From NCBI RefSeq assembly GCF_900475935.1, contig NZ_LS483431.1, positions 744,001-808,000 of the forward strand: a stretch of DNA of 64,000 nt, given 5' to 3'. Below are positions 9,362-18,692 of the stretch, piece by piece (within the stretch, counting starts at the first letter, position 1; each line of letters starts with the position of its first letter). Made by a program: the position numbers and the translations under genes. This DNA comes from Campylobacter fetus subsp. fetus. Lineage in GTDB: Bacteria > Campylobacterota > Campylobacteria > Campylobacterales > Campylobacteraceae. The notes below the pieces were generated by a model. The model made no database searches. It saw nothing but the letters and a program-made list of their open reading frames with translations, and was not told the origin of the DNA.

Positions 9362-10135
9362 TCAATAAAATACCCGTTTTAGATACAATCCATTTGGCGG
9401 AGAGGGCATTCTAGTGAGCGGCTTTTGCTCTTTGAAATTTGAGATAAACTTATATAAATTTTCATCACTTTTACATGCTTGCAGAGCATTTGCTACCATT
9501 AGTCTTACTTGTGCTCTTAAAAAGCCATTTGCTTTGAAATTTATAATAGTAAGAGTCGGTTTTTGTGTTTTAAATTTAGCGCTGAATTTGGCGTCTTTTG
9601 TTTTGTAAATTTGATAAGCTTTTGCGTAAAATATCTCTCTCACTGTTGATTTTTCGCCACTTCCTACTTTATAAAACGGTGTAAAATCATGTTTTCCTAT
9701 AAATAGTTTTAAAGCTATGTTTAGTCTTTGTATGTTTAAAGTTTTATAGAAATGCACATAGTCTGCTAAAAATACATTTTGCTCATCGTGATATATGATA
9801 TAGCGATAACTTCTAGCAACGGCGTCATAACGCGGATGAAATTCATCGCTTACTTTTTGTATGTTTTTTATATAAATATATGGTTTCGTATGCTTATTTA
9901 TCTGATTTTTTAACCGCTCAAATCTTTCGTTCCAAAACTCTCCGCACTCTACACATGATACTTGAGATATAGCGTGAACTCCTTTATCCGTGCGAGAACT
10001 AGATACGACCGGTTTAAAAATTCCAACTCTATTTAAAGCAAAATTAAGACAGTCTTCAACTGCATTTTTATCTGGTTGTGTTTGCGAGCCTTTGAATTTA
10101 GAACCGTTGTATGAGTAGGTGAGGGCGATTTTCAT
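9362..10135 (-). CDS. truA: tRNA pseudouridine(38-40) synthase
   Basis: 257-residue TruA, which isomerises uridines at positions 38-40 of the tRNA anticodon arm. The catalytic aspartate is D50 in [11 protein letters not shown]. The N-terminal [12 protein letters not shown] motif and the C-terminal [11 protein letters not shown] substrate-binding motif are intact. The start is ATG at 10135, sharing one base with the TGA of the upstream lptF-like gene (TGATG). It is the last gene of a minus-strand operon starting at glmU. Confidence 0.93.
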
Positions 10136-11160
10136 CAATATTTCATCAATATTTTTTTACTAAAGGTCAAAGCCGAAAATACAAAACTAACTATAAAAAT
10201 AATCGGAATAGCATAAATAGGTTGCCTTGCAAATAGCATTATAAAAGCAAAATACGCAAATAAAACACCAAATATTCCAAAATATATTATTCCTTTTTCG
10301 TATCTATAAGTAACGATCCCGAAACTAAGAGCAAACATCACTGAAGCCAATGGAAACAGCGCAATAAGTGTATATATACTAAGGTCCTTTGCTCTTTTAT
10401 CATCGCTGAATGCTTTTAGCCAGTACTCTTTTAAAGAGTATATTTCGTTTTTATTATCTTTTATTAGAGTTCTAATTACCATGTTTTCATAGCTACTGAT
10501 ATTCCATTTGTTATCTCTTATATCATACATTTTCCCTTTTTTAAGGATAAGTTCTAAATTTGAGTTTTGATTTTTTATATCTCCACTTTGTGATGTGATG
10601 AGCCTTTCATTTTCGTCTGAAACGTCATACATTACTATATTTTCATATTTTAAACTATCATTATTGTCATTTTGTTTTTCTATAAATACCATCCAGCTTC
10701 CAAATTTTTGTCCAAATTCGCTTGGCTTTATATTTAAACTTAGCTTTGTTTTTTTGTATTCTATGAAATTATCGTTTAGATTTTGAGCTATAGGCATAAC
10801 TATCAATGAGTTTATCAGCATCACTACCGATACAATAAAAGATATAAATATAAAGAAATTAGATATATTTTTTGGATCTTGCCCTAAAGTAAACATTACT
10901 ATGCTTTCATTTTCTTTTGAAAGTCGAAAAAAACTCATTGCAACAGATACAAAAAATCCTATAGGAATAGTAAATAGAAGTATTTGAGGCAACATAAATA
11001 GATAAAGTTTTAAAAGTTCTGAAAAGCTTATCTCTATATAGCTTGTTATTCTTGCTATTTGTATAAAAAATACAATAGACATAATAAGAAATAAAGTTGC
11101 GAACAAAGATGCAAAAGTCGACAAAAAACTAGCAAAAAGGTATTTATTTACTTTATTCAT
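10135..11160 (-). CDS. LPS export permease of the LptF/LptG (YjgP/YjgQ) family
   Basis: 341-residue inner-membrane protein of the LptF/LptG family, part of the LptB2FG ABC transporter that extracts lipopolysaccharide or lipooligosaccharide. It shows the family layout: two N-terminal membrane helices, a third to fourth helix region with [20 protein letters not shown], a periplasmic beta-jellyroll domain at about 130-240, then three C-terminal helices. The N-terminal M-N-K-V-N-K-Y-L start and position suggest LptF, but LptF and LptG are hard to separate by eye. Start and stop overlap the neighbouring genes by one base each. Confidence 0.82.
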
Positions 11161-11960
11161 TATATCCCCACAAATTTAAGATATATCTCAAGGAGTTGCA
11201 AAAATTCTGTTTTAAAAATCAAAATTATGAAAAGAGATAAGCTAAGAGCAGGGATAAACGGCACTTCTTTGTTCTGTTTTTTTAGTAAAATATGTAAAAT
11301 TATCTGTAAAATTGCAGCTAGAACAATAGCAAAAATTCCAAGACCGATTCCTGCCAAAGCACCTATTATGGCTATTATTATAGTATCGGCATCACCCATA
11401 GGTTCTATTATTTCGGCGCTATTTCGATTTATCCAAGCACTTGCTACGCTTTTTACGATAGTAATCGCTCCGGCAAATATCAACGATATCACAAATGGAG
11501 AATTTAACAAACTTTCGTCAAATGCAATAGTATTTTCGCTATCGAATGTGCTGAAAATAGCTAAAAAATAAGTTATAATAAGCAGACTCTCAGGTACGGC
11601 GCTATATTTAAAATCAATAACGCTAAGAGTAAAAAGCAGAATTAAACAGAGCCCAAGAAGTATCGCGTTTATTAAATTCGAGCTGATATATAGGCTAAAC
11701 ATACCAAGAAGTCCGCAGACAAGTTCCGTGATAGGATAAATAGGCGAAATACTTTCTTTACAAAATGCGCATTTACCTCGTAAAAATATCCAAGAAAATA
11801 GCGGAATATTATGTATATAGCTTAATTTATGCTCGCATTTTGGACAGTGGCTAGCTGGGTAGATTATACTCTTTGCAAGAGGCATTCGGTATATCAAAAC
11901 ATTGCAAAACGATCCTATACAAATACTAAATATGAAAAATAAAATATAATAAATTTCCAC
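11160..11960 (-). CDS. Type IV prepilin peptidase / N-methyltransferase (A24 family)
   Basis: 266-residue polytopic membrane enzyme that cleaves prepilin leader peptides and methylates the new N-terminus. The methyltransferase-type zinc motif is complete: C39-x2-C42 and C64-x2-C67. The two catalytic aspartates of A24 peptidases are visible as D116 (S-V-I-D-F) and D190 (P-M-G-D-A-D). The second motif reads PMGD instead of the usual GxGD, a deviation worth noting. No type II secretion or type IV pilus gene is in the window, so its substrates are unknown; in Campylobacter, competence pseudopilins are likely clients. Confidence 0.85.
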   Translation of the reverse strand: MEIYYILFFIFSICIGSFCNVLIYRMPLAKSIIYPASHCPKCEHKLSYIHNIPLFSWIFLRGKCAFCKESISPIYPITELVCGLLGMFSLYISSNLINAILLGLCLILLFTLSVIDFKYSAVPESLLIITYFLAIFSTFDSENTIAFDESLLNSPFVISLIFAGAITIVKSVASAWINRNSAEIIEPMGDADTIIIAIIGALAGIGLGIFAIVLAAILQIILHILLKKQNKEVPFIPALSLSLFIILIFKTEFLQLLEIYLKFVGI

Positions 11961-12637
11961 TATAATCCCCCGAATTTTCTATGTTTATTTTTATAGTTTT
12001 TTACAATGTTGTTTAGTTCGTCGCTATTAAAATCAGGCCACAAAGTCGGTGTAAAACAGAGTTCTGCGTAGCTTGCTTGCCATAATAAAAAGTTGCTAAG
12101 CCTTTGCTCTGCGCCGGTTCTTATGAGCAGATCTACATCTCCAAATTCGTTCGTGTCAAGATGTTTTGATATGGATGCTTCATTGATTTCTTCACCGTAT
12201 AAGAGGGTTTTTTTAATCGCTCTTATTATCTCGTCTTTGCTTCCATAGTTGATAGCTAAAATTAAATTTAAACTAGAGTTATTCATAGTTTTTTCTTTTA
12301 AATTTAATATATCAAATTTTAAATCCTCATTAAGCGGCTCTAAATTTCCTATCGTGCTAAAGCGAATATTGTTTTCTAAAAGCATATTTTCTTTTAATTT
12401 AATAAATTTTTTTAATAAATTCATCAAAAAATCAACTTCGGATTTAGGTCGTTTCCAATTTTCTGTACTAAATGCATAAAGTGTTAAATTTTTTATGCTG
12501 TTTTTGCGGCAGTAACTAACTATATCTTCTACTACGTTGGCTCCTATTTGGTGTCCATTTGTACGCACTAGACCTCTTTTTTTCGCCCATCTACCGTTGC
12601 CGTCCATAATAATAGCTAGATGATTTAGTTTGTTCAA
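11960..12637 (-). CDS. uppS: Undecaprenyl diphosphate synthase
   Basis: 225-residue cis-prenyltransferase making C55 undecaprenyl diphosphate, the lipid carrier for peptidoglycan and surface glycans. The pyrophosphate-binding motif H-L-A-I-I-M-D-G-N-G-R-W-A has the essential D12. The conserved Y-A-F-S-T-E-N-W-K-R-P and the C-terminal D-L-L-I-R-T-G-A-E-Q-R-L-S-N-F motif are present. It overlaps the start of the prepilin peptidase by one base and follows the upstream gene by 2 nt. Confidence 0.95.
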   Translation of the reverse strand: MNKLNHLAIIMDGNGRWAKKRGLVRTNGHQIGANVVEDIVSYCRKNSIKNLTLYAFSTENWKRPKSEVDFLMNLLKKFIKLKENMLLENNIRFSTIGNLEPLNEDLKFDILNLKEKTMNNSSLNLILAINYGSKDEIIRAIKKTLLYGEEINEASISKHLDTNEFGDVDLLIRTGAEQRLSNFLLWQASYAELCFTPTLWPDFNSDELNNIVKNYKNKHRKFGGL

Positions 12638-12639
12638 GA

Positions 12640-13317
12640 TCAGCCTTTAAAATCTAAAAAATTACTTTTTTTAACCCAAAAAGGTCTAATATCTGCTTTT
12701 TTATATTCGCAACCAAGAGCCTCTCCGAGAGTTTTAGAAAAACTTAAATACGCAGACTGTATGGTTAAAATCCTACCGTTTTTTATACTAGCTATAATCG
12801 GTGCAAAATTGCTAAATAATAGATAAAATAGGATTTCTTCCCCAAGTTTTATCTGTGCTAAGCCGCTTCTTTTTTCATAAAAAAATGGTACGTTGATGAC
12901 TCCGTCATTTAATGCTAAAATCATATTTGAATATATCAAAAACTCATTTTCATTTTTCGGATTTGCAAGTTTTGTTTTGATATAAGGTATCAACCAAGAT
13001 ATATTTCGGTTGCTTAGAATTTTTTCTAAGAGTTCGGATCCGTTTTCTAAATATTCGCCAATATTTTCTCTTTTTATTAGCCCATTTATATTTATAACAC
13101 CGCCGCTTTGAGATCTTATATTTGCAAAGTATTCTTCGCCTACTTCTAGTTTTGGCTCTGATTTTGTAGATACTGTTTTACTTCCAAATTTGAGATTATA
13201 ACGGTTATATCCTGTTTTTTCTATGACTTTTATGATTACTGGAAGGCTTGCATTTATGACATTAGGAATTCTGCTTTGTGCTTGTAGTTTTTTTACTTTT
13301 GAAACTGAGTTTATCAT
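12640..13317 (-). CDS. Conserved hypothetical protein between coaBC and uppS
   Basis: 225-residue soluble protein of unknown function. It has no signal peptide or membrane helix. The N-terminal third (residues 20-75) is strand-rich with a Y-N-L-K-F-G-S segment and V-G-E-E-Y-F-A-N-I, a small beta domain. The C-terminal half carries V-P-F-F-Y-E-K-R-S-G-L-A-Q-I-K and a segment recalling FliK-like C-terminal regions, a resemblance too weak to name it. It overlaps coaBC by 4 nt (ATGA), so it is co-translated. As I recall, C. jejuni carries a protein of similar size at the same position. Confidence 0.7.
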   Translation of the reverse strand: MINSVSKVKKLQAQSRIPNVINASLPVIIKVIEKTGYNRYNLKFGSKTVSTKSEPKLEVGEEYFANIRSQSGGVININGLIKRENIGEYLENGSELLEKILSNRNISWLIPYIKTKLANPKNENEFLIYSNMILALNDGVINVPFFYEKRSGLAQIKLGEEILFYLLFSNFAPIIASIKNGRILTIQSAYLSFSKTLGEALGCEYKKADIRPFWVKKSNFLDFKG

Positions 13318-14477
13318 AGTGTTTTTATGAACTCCGCTATCTTTTTTGCCGCACTTAATTTATCCGTAAATTCAGTTGTTTTACAGCTTTTTTTAGTGAT
13401 AAAATCAATATACGTTTCGTCGCTTCCGAATTTTATATTTTCATCTAAAATATTTAAACAAACCGCGTCCAAATTTTTATCTATTAGCATATTTTTTGCA
13501 TTTTGTATAGCGGTATTTTTATCCATTTCCATTTTAAAGCCTATTTTTTTGCATTTTAGATTAGTATTTTTTAATATGTCCGTATTTAAAATCAGCTCCA
13601 AATTTATTCCGTTTTCATTTTTTTTCATTTTGCCATTAAATTTAGCTTTTGGTATATAATCACTAATTGCGGCGCACATTATCAAAATATCGTTTTTATC
13701 TGTATTTTGGGAATTTAATATTGCTAAAAGCTCGTTTGAGTTTTCAAATTTAATAAATTTGTATGGAGTTTCAAACTCTTTTGAGCTTATAAATATAACT
13801 TCTGAGCCTAAATAGTAAAACGCATCTGCTAGAGCTTTTGCCATTTTTCCGCTTGAAAAGTTTGTTATACCCCGTACGTCATCGATTTTTTCAGTAGTAG
13901 GTCCGCTTGTTATTATAACTTTTTTACCGATATAAAACTCATCTTTTCCAAGCACTCTTTTTGCCATTTCTACTATAATTTTGGGATCTGCTAAAGCACC
14001 TTTTCCGATATCTCCGCATGCTAGAGTTTTTGAAATTGGCTCGCAAATTTCATAACCGTTTTGCGAGAGTATTTCCAAACTTTTTTTGGTTGCGAAGTTT
14101 TCAAGCATATTATGATTTGCTGCTGGAGCTAGAAGTTTAGGACAAGTTGATGCTAAAATAGTCTCTAAAAACACATTATCTGCGATACCGCAAGATATCT
14201 TGTTTATAGTATTTGCAGAGGCTGGAGCTATGATTATAAGATCGTTTTTGCTATATGAGATATGGTCTAGCCCGCTTTGCCAGTTCTCACTCACGCTTGA
14301 TAATACTTTTTTATCGCAAAGCGCTTCAAAGCTTATTAAATTTGTAAATTTTAAAGCACCATCGCTTAACATAACGCGGACGTTTGCACCTTCTTTTTTT
14401 AATAAACTTAAAATTTCATAAGCTTTATAAAAGCTAACACTTCCGCATACCGCTAGTAAAATATCTTTATTTTTCAT
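13314..14477 (-). CDS. coaBC: Bifunctional phosphopantothenoylcysteine decarboxylase/synthetase
   Basis: 387-residue bifunctional enzyme of coenzyme A synthesis. The CoaC flavoprotein domain (about 1-170) shows G-S-V-S-F-Y-K-A, the P-A-S-A-N-T FMN motif, the P-A-A-N-H-N-M segment with the active-site region and A-C-G-D-I-G-K-G-A with the catalytic cysteine. The CoaB domain (about 180-387) shows I-I-T-S-G-P-T-T-E-K-I-D-D-V-R-G-I-T-N-F-S-S-G and A-A-I-S-D-Y. ATG 14477 was chosen; a TTG at 14489 four codons earlier gives no better ribosome site. The start lies within the last codons of glmU. Confidence 0.93.
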   Translation of the reverse strand: MKNKDILLAVCGSVSFYKAYEILSLLKKEGANVRVMLSDGALKFTNLISFEALCDKKVLSSVSENWQSGLDHISYSKNDLIIIAPASANTINKISCGIADNVFLETILASTCPKLLAPAANHNMLENFATKKSLEILSQNGYEICEPISKTLACGDIGKGALADPKIIVEMAKRVLGKDEFYIGKKVIITSGPTTEKIDDVRGITNFSSGKMAKALADAFYYLGSEVIFISSKEFETPYKFIKFENSNELLAILNSQNTDKNDILIMCAAISDYIPKAKFNGKMKKNENGINLELILNTDILKNTNLKCKKIGFKMEMDKNTAIQNAKNMLIDKNLDAVCLNILDENIKFGSDETYIDFITKKSCKTTEFTDKLSAAKKIAEFIKTL

Positions 14478-15780
14478 CGTTTTTGCCAAAAAATTTATAA
14501 AAATATCCAGCCTTATTTATCTGTTTGCCTCTTGTGATAACTAAATCGCCTTTGTTTGTATCTTTTGTAACCGTGCTTCCGGCTGCTATTAAAGTATCGT
14601 CTGCTACATTAACGGGAGCTACAAGTTGAGTATCGCTTCCTATAAATACGTTTTTTCCTATAATTGTTTTATGCTTTTTTTTACCGTCGTAGTTGCAAGT
14701 TATGGTGCCGCAGCCGATATTCGTACCGCTGTTAATCTCGCAGTCTCCAAGGTAGCTTAGATGTCCTGCTTTTACCTCATTTAAACTTGCGTTTTTTAGT
14801 TCGACAAAATTTCCTATGTGTGTTTTGTATATTTTGGAATTAGGTCTTAAATGCGCCATAGGCCCTATATCGCTATCGCAAACTTCGCTAAATTCAATAA
14901 CGGATCCGCTTTTTATATGAGAATTTTTTATAAAGCTATTGCCTAAAATCACAACATTTGGTTCAAGCTTACATTCACCTTCAAATTCGGCTCTGCTATC
15001 TATAAAAATAGTATCTGGAAGGCTCATTATTACACCGTTTTTCATAAGATTTTCTTTTATTCTGTTTTGCATTATCTCTTCGGCTATACTAAGTGCAAAT
15101 TTATCATTTATACCCATGAAATTTGTCTCATCTACAAGTACGCTTTTTACCATAAATCCTTGCTTCAAAGCCAATTCTATAGCATCAGTTAGATAAAACT
15201 CGCGGCTAGCGTTTTCGTTTTTGATAAGAGGTATTATATTTTTTAGTAAATTTGTATCAAAGCAGTAAGCTCCGGCGTTGCAAAGATCTATCTTTTTTTC
15301 ATCATCGTTTGCATCTTTTTGTTCGACTATTTTTATTACGTTTTGCTGGTTTAACACAACTCTTCCATATCCAAAAGGATTTTTTGCTCTAAAAGCAGAA
15401 AGCGATATATCTGCCGTATTGTCGCATAGAGATTTGAGCTCATTTACCTCTACTAAAGGCATATCTCCGCAAATAACAAGTGTTTTTTTAGAATTTAAAT
15501 TTTCTAGTGCAGCTTCTGCAGCTCCGGCTGTTCCCGGTCTATTTATAGTGTCTTGCTTATAAATTTTAACATCTTTAAATTCGCTTAAAACGCTATTTTT
15601 AACCTCTTCAAATTGATACGATAAGACGATTCTTACGTCGTTGGAAATTTCGTAAGACTTTTTTAATATATGCGATATCATTGGTTCCCCGCAAAGCGTA
15701 TGCAGGACTTTTGATTTATTTGATTTCATACGTGTGCCGTTGCCTGCGGCTAGGATTATTATAGATATTTCATTCATCAT
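14467..15780 (-). CDS. glmU: Bifunctional GlmU: GlcN-1-P acetyltransferase / UDP-GlcNAc pyrophosphorylase
   Basis: 437-residue GlmU, supplying UDP-N-acetylglucosamine for peptidoglycan and LPS. The N-terminal uridyltransferase domain opens with I-I-L-A-A-G-N-G-T-R-M-K-S and has V-I-C-G-D-M-P-L. The C-terminal half is a left-handed beta-helix (hexapeptide repeats) with the H-L-R-P-N-S and N-Y-D-G-K-K-K-H-K-T motifs of the acetyltransferase site. Two adjacent ATGs (15780, 15777) follow AGAGAG; the second has slightly better spacing. First gene of the operon running to truA. Confidence 0.95.
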   Translation of the reverse strand: MMNEISIIILAAGNGTRMKSNKSKVLHTLCGEPMISHILKKSYEISNDVRIVLSYQFEEVKNSVLSEFKDVKIYKQDTINRPGTAGAAEAALENLNSKKTLVICGDMPLVEVNELKSLCDNTADISLSAFRAKNPFGYGRVVLNQQNVIKIVEQKDANDDEKKIDLCNAGAYCFDTNLLKNIIPLIKNENASREFYLTDAIELALKQGFMVKSVLVDETNFMGINDKFALSIAEEIMQNRIKENLMKNGVIMSLPDTIFIDSRAEFEGECKLEPNVVILGNSFIKNSHIKSGSVIEFSEVCDSDIGPMAHLRPNSKIYKTHIGNFVELKNASLNEVKAGHLSYLGDCEINSGTNIGCGTITCNYDGKKKHKTIIGKNVFIGSDTQLVAPVNVADDTLIAAGSTVTKDTNKGDLVITRGKQINKAGYFYKFFGKNDEK

Positions 15781-15952
15781 TTTCTCTCTAAATTTAGTAG
15801 AGATATTGTAACTAAGATAAGCATAAAAAAATATTAAAACCTATGTTGCTTTAAATGCGCTTTATAGGCGTTGATGCGTTTATATATTTATTATAGTTGG
15901 AGATTTTAGTATTTGATCTTTAAATTTAAATTGATTTTTACAAAAATTTAGC

Positions 15953-15958
15953 TAGAAT
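15953..15958 (+). promoter_or_regulatory. Candidate -10 box for fliP
   Basis: TAGAAT preceded by TTTAGC and T-rich sequence, 25 nt before the TTG start of fliP. The intergenic region separates divergent glmU and fliP. No -35 is recognisable. Confidence 0.35.
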
Positions 15959-15983
15959 TTAATATTTTAACGTAAGGCTAAAT

Positions 15984-16718
15984 TTGAAACTATTTTTTTT
16001 AATATTTTTTGGATTTGTAACCGGTTTTGCAGCCGAGACTGTAACCATACCTACTATAAATTTAAATCTTAGCGCTCCAGATACGCCCCAGCAGCTAGTT
16101 ACTAGCCTGAATGTTTTGATTGTGCTTACTCTGCTTGCTCTTGCACCGTCGCTTATTTTTGTGATGACTAGCTTTTTAAGGCTTATTATTGTATTTTCAT
16201 TTCTTAGACAAGCTATGGGAACACAACAAATGCCGCCTACAAACGTACTTATTTCTTTAGCTTTGATTCTTACGTTTTTTATTATGGAGCCAGTTGCTAA
16301 ACAATCTTATAATGAAGGCATAAAGCCGTATTTAGAAGAGAAAATCGGTTATCAAGATGCTTTTGCTATTGGAGCAAAGCCATTTAAAGAGTTTATGGTA
16401 AGAAATACCAGAGAAAAAGATCTAGCTCTTTTTTATCGTATAAGGGCACTACCAAATCCAAATACGGTAGATGATATACCTTTTACTATAGCTGCTCCAG
16501 CTTTTATCATCAGCGAATTAAAGACAGCTTTTGAGATAGGATTTTTGCTGTATTTGCCGTTTTTGGTTATAGATATGGTCGTTAGTTCTGTGCTTATGTC
16601 TATGGGTATGATGATGTTGCCGCCCGTGATGATATCTCTTCCATTTAAGTTGCTTATCTTTGTGCTAGTTGATGGATGGAATTTGCTTATAGGAAACTTA
16701 GTGGCTAGTTTCAAGTAG
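15984..16718 (+). CDS. fliP: Flagellar type III export protein FliP
   Basis: 244-residue FliP, a core membrane component of the flagellar protein export gate. It has a signal-peptide-like N-terminus followed by V-L-T-L-L-A-L-A-P-S, the highly conserved M-T-S-F-L-R-L-I-I-V-F-S-F-L-R-Q-A-M-G-T-Q and P-P-T-N-V-L motifs, and the C-terminal M-G-M-M-M-L-P-P segment. The TTG start at 15984 is supported by AAGG seven bases upstream. It stands alone, convergent with the EamA gene; the two reading frames overlap by 8 nt at their stops. Confidence 0.95.
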   Translation: MKLFFLIFFGFVTGFAAETVTIPTINLNLSAPDTPQQLVTSLNVLIVLTLLALAPSLIFVMTSFLRLIIVFSFLRQAMGTQQMPPTNVLISLALILTFFIMEPVAKQSYNEGIKPYLEEKIGYQDAFAIGAKPFKEFMVRNTREKDLALFYRIRALPNPNTVDDIPFTIAAPAFIISELKTAFEIGFLLYLPFLVIDMVVSSVLMSMGMMMLPPVMISLPFKLLIFVLVDGWNLLIGNLVASFK

Positions 16719-17565
16719 ATTTTTTAGCTATAATAATTGTATTTATAGCTATACTTACTATGATAATACTTGCGCCTATAATAAGACTAGAGCTGATATC
16801 TTCTCCAAGAAATACAAATCCCCAAAAAGGAGCTAAAATAGCTTCAAGTATTGCTATAAGTCCAAGCTGAGCAGGTATAAGGTAAAGAGACGAACGTCCT
16901 ATAAGTATTCTTGAAGCAGGAGTTATAAATATACCTACGATGGCTATTGTGATGATATCGCTTAAACTAGCTTCAAATTTAAAAAACGGTAAAGAGATCA
17001 TAAACATTACAAGTCCGCCTCCGCTTATAGCCAATGTTCTACTAACATTTTTATGAGCGCTTAATAACACAAACAGCATAGAAAAGCTGATTACGCATAA
17101 AAACGATAGTATAACTCCTATAATAGAGTTAAGATCAAGTCTTTCATAGACTACTATTATGATTCCTATTGCAACGAAAAACGTTGCTATAAATATGCTT
17201 TTGGGAGTTGATTTTTTAAATATGATTTTATCGAGTATAGCACAAAATAGAGGTGCTGAAGATAGCAATATAACAGGCAGCGCTATACCCGCAAATTTAA
17301 CGGCATATATAAAAAATATATTACTAAGTCCAAGAGCAAGAGCTGCTAAAATAGTACCTTTTGAATCTGCTAAGAATACATATTTAATTTTTTTTGGTTT
17401 AATAAATATAACAGAGATAAAAATCGAACTCATAAATAAAAATAGCCCAAAGAAAAATATATAATCAAATCCGCTAGCTTTAACAAATTTTATAGCCGGA
17501 GATTCAAAGCTCATCAAAGTAACGCCGATAATTGCTAGTATAAGCCCTTTTTTGTATTTTGTCAT
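16711..17565 (-). CDS. EamA/DMT-family transporter
   Basis: 284-residue membrane protein with about ten hydrophobic helices in two EamA repeats. The first repeat carries a P-A-I-K-F pattern near the N-terminus and the second ends with F-W-G-F-V-F-L-G-E, the hallmark of drug/metabolite transporters. The substrate cannot be predicted. It lies 23 nt downstream of the AEC-family gene on the same strand, so the two may form an operon. Its 3' end overlaps convergent fliP by 8 nt. Confidence 0.85.
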   Translation of the reverse strand: MTKYKKGLILAIIGVTLMSFESPAIKFVKASGFDYIFFFGLFLFMSSIFISVIFIKPKKIKYVFLADSKGTILAALALGLSNIFFIYAVKFAGIALPVILLSSAPLFCAILDKIIFKKSTPKSIFIATFFVAIGIIIVVYERLDLNSIIGVILSFLCVISFSMLFVLLSAHKNVSRTLAISGGGLVMFMISLPFFKFEASLSDIITIAIVGIFITPASRILIGRSSLYLIPAQLGLIAILEAILAPFWGFVFLGEDISSSLIIGASIIIVSIAINTIIIAKKST

Positions 17566-17588
17566 TTTTATTTTTTTAAATTCAAAAT

Positions 17589-18494
17589 TTAATTCATTAT
17601 AATAAATATAGTAGGAATTGTAATAAAAGTAAATATTATACCAAGGGCAACGCTTGATATAGCTAAATTCGTATCAAGGTTTGCTTTTAATATCATAGCG
17701 CTTGCTAATACCATAGGAGGCATTGCCGTTTCTAAAAGACCGACCATCCAGCTTTGATTTAGTTTTATATCAAATATCATAGTAATAAGAACAAAAATCG
17801 CTGGAGCTAACACCATTTTAGCACCTAATACGACTAATGAGCTTTTCCAAGCGCTTTTTATGCTGTTAAATCCTAACCCTATACCAACTGCAAATAGAGC
17901 TACAGGCACAACGCTGCTAGCAAACATACGAAGCGGCGCAAATATAACATCTGGAAGCTCGAAGTTTTTACATATTAATCCTAAAAGAAGTGCTACAAAC
18001 GGCGGGAATTTGAGGATTTTCATTGTATTTTGAATGATGGAAACTTTAGCCGGAGCTCCTAAAGATAGTATAAGCGGACCTAGTATAGAAATAGGTATTC
18101 CGGTGGCAAGTTGATCGTAAAATATAACCTCATTTAACGCGCTATCGCCAAAAAACCCTTCTACTATCGGCATACCGACAAATAACGTATTACCAAACAT
18201 ACTAAGAAGCGCTAAACTTACTATCGTTGGTTTTTTAAATTTAAAAACGATACCGGCGCCGACTGCTATAAACATAGCAATTATCGATGAAGTAAGACCT
18301 GTTAAAATGATATTTATAAGATGAGTGTCTATAGTAACGTGATAAATTTTATCAAATATCAAAGCAGGCAAAGCAAAGCAAAGTACGAAATCAATGAAAA
18401 ATATAGATTGATTTTGGGCTAAAACTTTTGTTTTTTTAGCTAAATATCCGGAGGCCAATAATATAAATATAGAAAACATAGGTGCGAAGATCAT
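17589..18494 (-). CDS. AEC (auxin efflux carrier)-family transporter
   Basis: 301-residue membrane protein with ten predicted helices, first five and last five separated by a short loop. The family pattern is seen at D-F-V-L-C-F-A-L-P-A-L-I-F and in G-N-T-L-F-V-G-M-P-I, close to the G-N-x-G-x-x-G-x-P region of AEC permeases. Bacterial members move malate, malonate or other organic anions. The specific substrate is not evident from the sequence. Confidence 0.85.
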   Translation of the reverse strand: MIFAPMFSIFILLASGYLAKKTKVLAQNQSIFFIDFVLCFALPALIFDKIYHVTIDTHLINIILTGLTSSIIAMFIAVGAGIVFKFKKPTIVSLALLSMFGNTLFVGMPIVEGFFGDSALNEVIFYDQLATGIPISILGPLILSLGAPAKVSIIQNTMKILKFPPFVALLLGLICKNFELPDVIFAPLRMFASSVVPVALFAVGIGLGFNSIKSAWKSSLVVLGAKMVLAPAIFVLITMIFDIKLNQSWMVGLLETAMPPMVLASAMILKANLDTNLAISSVALGIIFTFITIPTIFIIMN

Positions 18495-18692
18495 TATAAA
18501 ATTTATCCTTAAAATTTTCTATAATTATAGAATTATTTTTGTTAATCCAATATAAAATAAAATAGCTCGCCTAACACCGTTTTTACCGCTAGTTTTTAAA
18601 GTAAAATTATTGTTATAAGCATTATTTATCTTAATTATTTTATTTTATATATTTTTAGCTAATTGCATTTTGTTATATCAAATTTAAATTTG

